A stretch of 64,000 nt of DNA from contig JADDOH010014788.1 of NCBI GenBank assembly GCA_016648135.1, positions 1 to 64,000 on the forward strand. Direction: 5' to 3'. How positions within the stretch are numbered: position 1 is the first letter of the stretch; every line of letters starts with the position of its first letter. The DNA comes from Agrypnia vestita. Taxonomy: Eukaryota; Arthropoda; Insecta; Trichoptera; Phryganeidae. The position numbers were made by a program, and so were the translations under genes. Shown piece after piece: positions 56,455-64,000 of the stretch. The notes under the pieces were generated by a model, which saw only the letters and a list, made by a program, of their open reading frames with translations, had not been told where the DNA came from and searched no databases.

Positions 56455-56456
56455 TA

Positions 56457-56790
56457 TATATATATATATATATTTATTATAAAAATTATCCCTCTTTGCA
56501 AGATCAACTCTAAAACAAAACAGATCCACAAATTTATTTAACTTAAATTATTGTCATATTGATATTTTAACTCGACTATATGGAACATAAAATGAAATTC
56601 ACTCGATTTACCTTCCCATCTACTCCCATCCTTCGCCCTTTATCATAATCCTATGTTCCCCTACACCCCTTCAACATATTTTGTGAGAAAAAATTCACTT
56701 AAATCACACTTTACATATTACTATTAAAACCTTGCAAATAATCCGGTCCAAATTTCCATTTAATTATGTATAATTTTAAATATTCTATTT
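56457..56790. other. TA-rich run then unclassified DNA
   Basis: An alternating TA stretch lies right beside the mariner end (56455-56475). The rest is not recognised. Confidence 0.4.
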
Positions 56791-57320
56791 AAAGTTGTTC
56801 GTACCCGGCGTTGTACGGGTTAAGGATTAATTGAAAATAAATTTGTGGGGGGAAACAAAGGTTTCATTGTTTTACTGAGCCTATAAATTAAAACAATGTT
56901 TCCATTTAATCAAGGCTGGGATGGATAGGATGTCTAGGGAAGAAATGTGGCATATTTTTTCCGTCGGGAATATGTGTGCAAAATTAGTGTCCAATCGGTC
57001 AAGCGGTGTAGATTTGTACAGAAATTATATCAGGGGGAGGGGAAGGGGGGAAATATCACTTATATTACCTGCCGGATCCTAAAGAATAAGTTTCCAAATT
57101 TTGAGTTCGATCGGTCGAACAGTACAGATTTGCATTGAAAATATATCAGGGGGAGGGAAAGGGGTAAAAGGGTAAGGGGAGGGGTAAATGGGGTGAGGGG
57201 GGGAAAAATCGCCTATGTTATCCGCCCGATCCTAAAGCATAAGTTTGTAAATTTTGAGTCGAATCGGGTAGACGGTATAGATTTGTATAGAGAACATACA
57301 GACATTGAATTTTATAGGGA
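56791..57320 (-). mobile_element. Helitron family 1 copy with tandem array
   Basis: On the - strand it starts TCCCTATAAAATTCAATGTC with host A on the outer side and ends GCCGGGTACGAACAACTTT, where CTAG has mutated. Contains about three units of the GATCGG.../AAATCTGTACxGTT array in reverse. Same family as 29389-29888. Confidence 0.6.
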
Positions 57321-58393
57321 TAGACTTTCACGATAGTCCGACGTTTTGCAAAAGATGAGTCAGAAATATTGAAAATAAAATGCAAACTTTGATGTCGCTT
57401 ATCTCTTAACTGTTGATCTCAGGCAAAGTGTAAAGAATATTTTCTTCTCAAAATTGAATGAAGATGACTGTTGAAGTTATTGTTACTAGCTACGAGACAT
57501 TGTATAATGTTGGATTTTATTCAACCTCAAATGTACAGATTTCCAAGTAACTTAGTTTATTTTAGTTTAGATCCAAAAGAAAAAAAACAACATCGGGCTC
57601 AAAGGATTAATTTCTTATTTGAAAAAATATTGGCGTACGTGAAAAAATACATAGCATGATGTTAATGTCTTTTTATTGTTAATTTAGAAAGATTATTCGT
57701 GTTCACGACTTTTGATTCGACAGCGAGGGTCGACACGTGCGCACGTCATCTAGAACCATAGACACCTACAATTACTTGTTGCGAATAGTTATGCTAAAAT
57801 GAGGCAAAAATTACCTGTACACTTTAACTGCTTTTGGAAAGATTCTAGTTCCCAAACTGACTCCGACAGTAACAGTTGTCTCCGAAGAATCTTAGAGGAG
57901 CAAAATCCGTATCGCTGAAAATCAAGTCAAACATCTAATAAATGTACACGGGCCATTAATTAATGTTATGTGTAAGCTGGACAAGAGAAAAAGTGGTGAC
58001 TGCGTTGACAGAAAAAATTTTCCAAACAAAACAATCTTACTTTTTTCGCATCTGTTTTTATTAAAATTAATTGAAATCTGATTGACCCAATTATCTTTTT
58101 TTATTTTCTTTTATTTTTATTTCTTACATATTCTTATCTTATCTTATATTATCTTACATAACAGTTGTATATCACGTTTCGTCTTGTTTCTCCTGATTAA
58201 AAATAGATGTCGCTAATATCCTGATTTCGTTACTTATTTATTGTACGAAATAAACGGTTCAATTCACGATTTCAATTAATTTTTGTCCTCTGTGCATCCC
58301 GAAAATTTAATATTTATGTAAAAAATATTTTCTGCATTACTGGTTGTAGACATTTCTCCTGTTTTACGCAATTTTGATTATAACTATTGTATA
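57321..58393. other. no recognisable feature
   Basis: A GC-richer patch at 57700-57780 has no supported exon. A 62-codon frame at 57471-57659 has no motif. Confidence 0.3.
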
Positions 58394-58628
58394 CTAGTTG
58401 TAACCCGCCAAAAATAACTGTACTAAGTAAGAACCGACATGTAAAAAGGTATTTTTACATGTCGGTTCCCAAAGATAATAATTTTTATTTAAGAGTAAGT
58501 ATTTATTTATAAATAATAAAATTAAAAAAGTAAGAGAAATAAAAGTTTTTATAAAATAAGTTACGGACGTTACTCGAAGTTACGGAGACAGACAGACAGA
58601 CGGACGGAAGGAATTATTATAATTGGGA
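58394..58628 (-). mobile_element. Helitron family 2 copy, internally divergent
   Basis: CTAG 58394-58397 after host A, TTGTAACCCGCCAAAAATAA 3'-end region, and at the other end ATTATTATAATTGGGA before host T. The middle differs from other copies and contains a perfect 17-bp inverted repeat (arms 58431-58447 and 58452-58468). Confidence 0.6.
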
Positions 58629-58799
58629 TATTGATGCGTAGTTGTATTACAAATACACATATATGGTTCCAAAAGGCATTTTACACCTATACAATATTTT
58701 GTAAATAATGAAAAATTCTAATAACAAAAAATAGCGCTAATCTCTTTCAATAAAGAAATTAAACATACTGTTTACAAATTAAATTTTTGCTGAAGCATT

Positions 58800-59511
58800 C
58801 ACATGAGCAAGACTCTAATACAAATCTACACTGTTTGTCCGATTCGATTCAAATTTTGCATACTTATGCTTTAGGACCCGGCGAATAACGTTGGAAACAT
58901 TTCCCCCCTATTCTCATACCCCTTCCCCTCCCCCTGACATATTTTCGATGCAAATCTGTACCGTTTGACCGAACGGACTCAAAATTTGGAAACTTATTGA
59001 TTAGGACTGATTTGACATTATTATTAAAATAAAAAACATATCACTTTGTTTTCACCACTTCATTAGATTAAACTATCTACATGTTTCGAGAACAATGTTC
59101 TCTTCTTCAGGACTATTGGTGTACTAAAAATTGAAAAAGTAAACCATGTAAATGTGTAACAGTGAAGGGATTGGTGAGGGGAGGTGGGGTGTTAATTATT
59201 ATGGGTCATCTGTCATTTTACTCTTAAGTACTCGGCGGATAACAAAAGCTACATTTTCCCCCCTCCCCCTGATATATTTTCGATGCAAATCTATACCGTT
59301 CGACCGAACGGACTCAAAATTTATAAACTTATTCCTTAGGACCCCGCGGGTAACAAAAGTGACATTTCCTCCCTCCCCTTTTACCTTTTACCGTCCCCCT
59401 GATATATTTTCGATGCAAATCTATACCGTTCGAATCAAACGTTTGTTTACCCCCACAAATTTATTTTCAACCTTATCCTTAACCTTAGCAACGCCGGGTA
59501 CGAACAGCTAG
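58800..59511 (+). mobile_element. Helitron family 1 copy, interrupted
   Basis: Array units with GTACCGTTTGACCGAACGG and CGACCGAACGGACTCAAAAT, 3' end GCAACGCCGGGTACGAACAG then CTAG and host T. A hammerhead-bearing fragment at about 59000-59200 breaks the array. The 5' end is not clear. Confidence 0.6.
59076..59116 (-). ncRNA. hammerhead ribozyme motif
   Basis: On the - strand: stem I GTC pairs with GAT through two Watson-Crick pairs and one G-T pair. CTGAAGA core, extra A, stem II GAGAAC/GTTCTC with loop ATT, GAAAC, palindromic ACATGT, then A giving triplet GTA. Core intact, stem I short. Confidence 0.55.
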
Positions 59512-59579
59512 TAAAATAATAATAACTTACGTGTGTGTGAAAATATCTTTGAAGTGAAAATGAACACACTTCCCGTCAT

Positions 59580-59725
59580 CCAATCGAACTGAAATTTTGT
59601 CATCTTCGTCAGGACGGACGCATAGGTACTATGCGTATGTGTCCATTCTAACGTGGTACAATGGTATCCAAACCGGTAGATGTAGAGTTACCACAAGTGA
59701 TTCATGCAAAGTTCTTAATTAATAA
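59580..59725 (-). repeat. decayed hammerhead-family repeat
   Basis: TCTTCGTCAGGACGGACGCA and CCAAACCGGTAGATGTAGAG are the remains of a copy related to 46600-46750. Confidence 0.4.
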
Positions 59726-60164
59726 ATGTTATTAATTATGTCAAATAACAAATCTAACATTATAAATATAAAAAATAGATAATGTTTTGGATACAATTTT
59801 TTCTTACAAATTATTGTTCTCACTTTATACAGCTTAAAAAGTGTAAATTGGATAAATATGTAAGTACCATTTGCAAACCGCTTTTGAGAAGGAGTACAGT
59901 AGGTACCCGTTTTTTTTTGTACACAACGCCACATAACAAGTATACTTTTATCATAGCAAATCACCTATCACCATATACATAACTAAGAAAACTATAAATA
60001 TGTACGAGTATCTTAATATGTTAACATAACTACATACATAACTAAGAAAACTATAAATATGTACGAGTATATTAATATGTTAACAATAAAAAAATCATAG
60101 CCATCAAATCAGTTCAGTTTATTTCTTTATTATTTTATTTGTAGAGTTTTCTGGGCTATTTTAC
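59726..60164. other. AT-rich DNA; short duplication
   Basis: A direct duplication of about 50 bp (ACATACATAACTAAGAAAAC..) occurs at 59976-60028 and 60030-60085. No gene. Confidence 0.5.
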
Positions 60165-60320
60165 CGTTTGTACTCGACCCCCATTGCCAACGTTTCGGAT
60201 CCATTATCAGGGCTGTTTTCGCCGATGGTATCAGTTTCGAGACACTCTATAAAAAACTTTGAACGAAAAAGTTCTGCAACGGCCGTAAAAACATCGATGT
60301 TTTAATGTTTTTTTGGATAC
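60165..60320 (-). repeat. hammerhead-like repeat (43.3-kb type), reverse
   Basis: On the - strand CTGATAATGGATCCGAAACGTTGG, a decayed form of CTGATGA / GGACCC hairpin / GAAACGTC. CGGCCGTAAAAACAT near 60282 also matches 43365-43380. Confidence 0.45.
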
Positions 60321-60654
60321 TGCAGTATAGGAGATCAAACGTGAATTTGTATCTTATTGAAAACGTTGTATTTAACAACCAACCCAAAAATAATAATATA
60401 TTTCCCCCAAACTTTCTGTTTGAACTTTTTTTATTCAATTTATAAAAAAAATATGGTCTTTATATGGAAATATTTCGAGAAAAAGTGTACCAATGGATCT
60501 TTCATAAAAAAATTAATTGAATGCATGTTTAGCTGTAGTTTTCGCAACAGGATTCGAAAACTTTACACTTGACTCTTTAGACTGCAAAAACGTGAATCAT
60601 GTACTATGGCGCCTTAAAAGCCCCACCCCAACTAATTACACACTAATACAGTTG
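60321..60654. other. AT-rich DNA, nothing recognised
   Basis: No supported feature. Confidence 0.3.
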
Positions 60655-60765
60655 TAACACTCATACAGGTTGTAAGCCCTGGGCCATCGTATTTTCTTCC
60701 GTACACGTTCATCATATAAATAGCTTCGTCTTTGTGAGACTTCTACAATTTATCTTAATTAAATT
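60655..60765. repeat. foldback-family arm
   Basis: CAGGTTGTAAGCCCTGGGCC, TAAATAGCTTCGTCTTTGTG and AGACTTCTACAATTTATCTT match the right arms at 30575 and 36840. It lies 137 bp before exon B. Confidence 0.5.
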
Positions 60766-60901
60766 ATACACTACTTTAATTATTTCGAATAATTTATATT
60801 CTTATATGTAACATTAGGTGTATTTATTTTTACATTTTTAAATTTAGATATAAAAAATGTATCTAAAGGTATAATAATTGAGAAAATAAACATTATTTCA
60901 G

Positions 60902-61008
60902 ACAAAAGCTCACATCGCCAAAATGGAACAGATTCAAAGGCATAAAGTTACGATGGAAAGACAAGATTCGGCTGAACAACGTCATTTGGAGATGCTGGCA
61001 CATGCAGT
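60902..61008 (+). CDS. exon B of an unidentified host gene
   Basis: A 107-nt block between CATTATTTCAG (acceptor) and GTAAGT (strong donor). In phase 0 it reads TKAHIAKMEQIQRHKVTMER then QDSAEQRHLEMLAHAV, a charged, heptad-like, probably helical or coiled-coil segment, and leaves two bases (phase 2). The other open frame is W-rich and less plausible. Joining exon A (phase 1) directly to this exon gives a stop after about 14 codons. If both are in one mRNA, an intervening exon set of length 2 mod 3 is needed. The protein is not recognised. Confidence 0.6.
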
Positions 61009-61339
61009 GTAAGTGTTTTTCATTCTTTAATATTCGTGTTTACTGCGGAGGTATGATTATTTTACTATCGTAAATACCTACCGCTGAAATCTAGAGGCGG
61101 CTACTAATGATGACGGCCGATATTCCTATTCGTATTCGGGGAACATCGTTCTGAGCCAAATTTGTCATTTTTTTTTTTTTAAATTACCTTTTGCAAAACT
61201 GTAATTACAGTTTAAACGCAAGGATTTAATTATAATAAGTGTATGTACATTTCTTTACTTAATTGTATTTACTTTATGATATATTATATAATAAGCTACT
61301 ACATTAAACTAATTTTGCTTTTCCTATCCACTTCACAAT
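61009..61339. other. intron start, nothing recognised
   Basis: T-rich tract at 61167-61180. No other feature. Confidence 0.3.
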
Positions 61340-61503
61340 TCACTGTAGTAGGTATTTCTTTAATGTCTTTTTTATATTTTTTTGTTCCGTTACATTTTTT
61401 ATTTTATCCGGTAACTTGTTGAATAATTTTGGAATTACGCGCTGTTTGGTTCTGTCTCCATAACAATTATTTGTTTTTTTTATTTCTAGTTTTTTATTCG
61501 TTA

Positions 61504-62702
61504 CTAGCTGGTTGGCCCGGCTTCGCTCGGGACCATAATTCGGTATGCATAGAATTGTGTTGACGTCTCTTTTTTGCTGGATTCGGCACCTGAGATTGGA
61601 TTGCCTTGCTGGACCGTCTTTGCTTTACCAAAATATCAACAGATATTTTAGCGCACATTCATAAGACTCTAGAGAGAACTTTCCAAAACTTTCTAGAGCA
61701 TTCAGAAATCTTATAGAACTTCTAGAACTTTCCCTTTCCAGAACCTTCCAAAGCATTATCAGTTTGGAATCTTATAGATCTTTCCGATAGTTTGTAGAAC
61801 TTTCTCCTTCCAGAACTTTTTAGAGCATTCTTGAACCCTCTAGAACTTTCCGGAACCTTTAAAACTCGCTGACACATTCTGCAACTCAATTTGGAACATT
61901 ATAGAACTTTCTAAAACATTCTCCATCCAGAACTTTCTAGAGCATTCTGGAACCTTCTCTTAATCTTCTGGAAACTTCTAGACTCACGGATGAACTCAGC
62001 CACTCGGTTTAGGACCTTATAAAACCTTTTTAAACTCTCTCCTTCCAGAACCTTCTAAAGCATTCGAAAACCTTAATGAATGTTCTGGAGCTTTCTAGAC
62101 TCGCCGACATACTCCGCCACTCAGTTTGGAACCATATAGAACTTTTAAGAATCTTCTAGAACGTTCTCTTTCCAGAAATTTTTAGAGCTTTACCGAACAT
62201 TCTAGAACCTTTATCAAATCTTCTCGACTCACCTCTTAGTTTGGAGCCTTATAGAATTTTCGGGAATCTTCTAGAACACTCCCCTTCCAGAACTTTTTAG
62301 AGCTTTACTGGACATTCTGAAACATTCTTGACTCACCGAGACACTTCGCCACTTAGTTTAGAACCTTATAGAACTTTTAGGTATTTTCTAGAACGTTCTC
62401 CTTCCAGAACTTTCTAAAGCGGATGTTTCCGGAACTTTCTAGATTTACCGACATAATCGGCGGGCCCATTCTGGAACAATTGGAAGTATATTCGGCCTTC
62501 CCATAGCAAAACAATGTGCTAGAATGCACATTTTCGTCACCTACTCCCACCCACGCTCAGCCACCCCCACCAAACTCGCACAATTTAAATGGGACACCAA
62601 GGGCTATCCACCACCATAACCAACAGGGGGTGGTAGTATCTGGTTGTGAAGAAAACTTGGCGGATAGGGAAACACGGGTTTCTTTTTATATATATATATT
62701 GA
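61504..62702 (-). mobile_element. Helitron, 1199 bp, with HSE-rich tandem array
   Basis: On the + strand host A precedes CTAGCTGGTTGGCCCGGCTT and the other end is ATATATATTGA followed by host T. Read on the - strand it starts TC, ends with a GCGAAGCCGGGCCAACCAG hairpin region plus CTAG, and is inserted at A^T. About 61640-62440 is an array of roughly 118-bp units dense in AGAACTTTCTAGAACATTCT-like DNA. No ORF, so non-autonomous. Confidence 0.8.
61660..62440. promoter_or_regulatory. heat-shock-element-like array
   Basis: Perfect three-module matches to the HSF-binding pattern of alternating GAA and TTC at 2-bp spacing occur. TTCTAGAACTTTC is at 61720-61732, and GAACTTTCCGGAA at 61843-61855. 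Many two-module matches (TTCCAGAAC) recur in each of about six units, at 61808, 62044 and 62285 for example. HSF binding is inferred from the motif only. Confidence 0.45.
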
Positions 62703-63225
62703 TATTGATATTGATTTGTCTTGTCGTGTATTCATGATGAATTGGTGTTTTGAAACTGTCCTTCTCGTATTCTTCCAGTGTTATTTTATAGTCAAGTTGT
62801 TTTTGGATCGGTAAGATTTTACACATTTTGAATAGGTTTTCCAGTTGGTCCTTACATGCTTCTTTTTGTTTTTTATTTGCTATAGTTTTAATTATTCTTA
62901 ATTGTAGTTGTTTTACTTTTTCTAAGTATGATGGATATGTCAATCGTAGTTGTTTAGGCCATAGTTTACAATTGAGTATACTAAACTATAATATAAGCAA
63001 TAACGTGTGTGTCTTGGAATACAATGTTTGAGATGGAAGAATTTACCTTGTAGACTTCTTAGTTTTTTACACGTGTCTTCTATGTGCTCTGTCCAGTTGA
63101 AATTTTGTCCATTGTTAGTCCCAAGTATACATATTTATCTACCTTTTCCAAGCGTTCACAGTTGCAATCTTTGTGATTTTTACAATGCTTTATAATGTAC
63201 TTCTGTGTCATTTCATAATACATTT

Positions 63226-63423
63226 GTAAGCAACGATTAGAATAAGGCAGCTGTATGAAGTGTTGCTCCTTGTTTTACTAATAAAACGCATTGAAGAATT
63301 ATTTTCAATTACTTTCATAACCATAAAGCCTTTTTCTTAAAATGTTTTTCCATTTAAATTGATTAATATATTAAATATTTTGGTAAATGCAAAGTACGAG
63401 TACTCGGTGCATCATATAAAGCC
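63226..63423. other. no recognisable feature
   Basis: AT-rich, nothing supported. Confidence 0.3.
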
Positions 63424-63490
63424 AGTTGTATCAACGTGGTTTATAGTAATAGTTCATTTAATCTACTCTTTAAACCAGGTTGATACAACC
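63424..63490. repeat. imperfect inverted repeat (short MITE-like)
   Basis: AGTTGTATCAACGTGGTTTA at the left and its near-complement TAAACCAGGTTGATACAACC at the right. The centre ATAGTTCATTTAATC recalls the centre of the MITE at 39159-39277. Confidence 0.6.
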
Positions 63491-64000
63491 ATCCCATTGC
63501 TTTTCCCGTACATCGAGTTCTCCTAGAGTCGTAGACTATTGGAGGATTATATAAAAATATAATGTAAATGTTACCACGCCGAAACAATTACACCTTTATG
63601 GCCGCGTCTTCACAGCATGGGTTAACAAAGAAAATAGTACAAATTGTGACGTTCTCTAATACTTACGTAAATCGTTACTTACGAATACGAATATAACGTA
63701 CTGGGCGACCCAAAAAGTACAATTGGATACGTATTTGACTAGACAGTAAATTTGTCAACACTTCGATAAAATTTATCGCATTTATTTGGTCACTAAGCAT
63801 CTCAGAAGAATGGTTTCGTCTTGTGGTGCACTTTGGACCGTTCTGCTGAGTACACCTATACTAGAGTACAGCTTTTTTCGCTTGCACGCTTCATTTGTTA
63901 AAAATATTTTTATTTTATTCTTTATTTTTTTAAGAGGTGTGTGTTCCGAACAAGAACACTTTTTTAATGTGCGGCTCAGTTGCCTTCGCTGGTGAAGTAG
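63491..64000. other. no recognisable feature
   Basis: A 69-codon open frame at 63786-63995 has no motif and is not called. Confidence 0.3.

Larger units (their letters stand above)
61340..63225 (-). pseudogene. LINE reverse-transcriptase relic split by a Helitron
   Basis: Two halves on the - strand. The upstream half (63225 to 62703) reads EKVDKYVYLGT, FNWTEHIEDTCKKLRSLQGK, YPSYLEKVKQLQLRIIKTIA and THHEYTTRQ-like text (IHHEYTTRQININ). The downstream half (61503 to 61340) reads TNKKLEIKKTNNCYGDRTKQ, RVIPKLFNKLPDKIKNVTEQ and KNIKKTLKKYLLQ stop. Deleting 61504-62702 joins the two in one frame. This is the fingers-to-C-terminus part of a CR1/jockey-style reverse transcriptase. Earlier parts are missing and the YLG region has a frame disturbance. 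Confidence 0.8.

Noticed and set aside
40545..61008. Exons A and B as directly consecutive exons
   Set aside because: Phase 1 into the exon B sequence gives a stop after about 14 codons, so a direct junction is not supported.

Overview
The window is eukaryotic and AT-rich. It looks like one large intron and/or intergenic stretch from an insect genome packed with transposable elements. It contains two intact mariner transposase genes, many 5'-truncated non-LTR retrotransposon (LINE) ends, Helitron ends (5'-TC, 3' hairpin plus CTAG, A^T insertion sites), a hAT element with an 8-bp target duplication, and dispersed repeats carrying hammerhead-ribozyme cores of the kind known from Penelope-like elements. 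The mix (cecropia-type mariner, Helitron types, LINE ends) suggests an insect, perhaps a lepidopteran, but that is inference. There are no bacterial-style operons, no rRNA and no complete tRNA gene.

Host-gene signal is sparse. Two GC-rich pieces with good splice sites lie on the + strand at 40545-40665 and 60902-61008. I read them as exons of an unidentified gene, possibly the same gene, separated by about 20 kb. Their preferred frames do not join directly, so any shared transcript needs a further exon. Two weaker exon-like pieces lie on the - strand near 5.5 kb and 35.3 kb.

Layout. 0-9 kb: LINE relics, including a LINE inserted inside another LINE with a 9-bp target duplication, LTR-like and Helitron fragments. 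9.2-10.5 kb: intact mariner copy A (+). 11-32 kb: LINE relics, LTR-like fragments, a Helitron nested in a Helitron of its own family (16.4-16.9 kb), hammerhead-bearing repeats, and a Helitron with a tandem array (29.4-29.9 kb). 32-41 kb: more hammerhead repeats, foldback elements, a tandem repeat interrupted by a LINE with a 7-bp duplication, MITEs, and exon A. 41-55 kb: perfect inverted repeats, LINE relics, a 924-bp hAT element, a CA microsatellite, LTR-like fragments. 55.2-56.5 kb: mariner copy B (-). 56.8-59.5 kb: Helitrons. 60.9-61.0 kb: exon B. 61.3-63.2 kb: a LINE split by a 1199-bp Helitron that carries a heat-shock-element-rich tandem array.

The most unusual signals are: (1) several distinct repeat subfamilies that keep CTGANGA and GAAAC invariant while the intervening stem covaries, with compensating changes in stem I, which is strong evidence for hammerhead-type self-cleaving RNAs; (2) the Helitron-borne array of perfect TTCnnGAAnnTTC motifs; (3) insertion events that can be reconstructed to the base.
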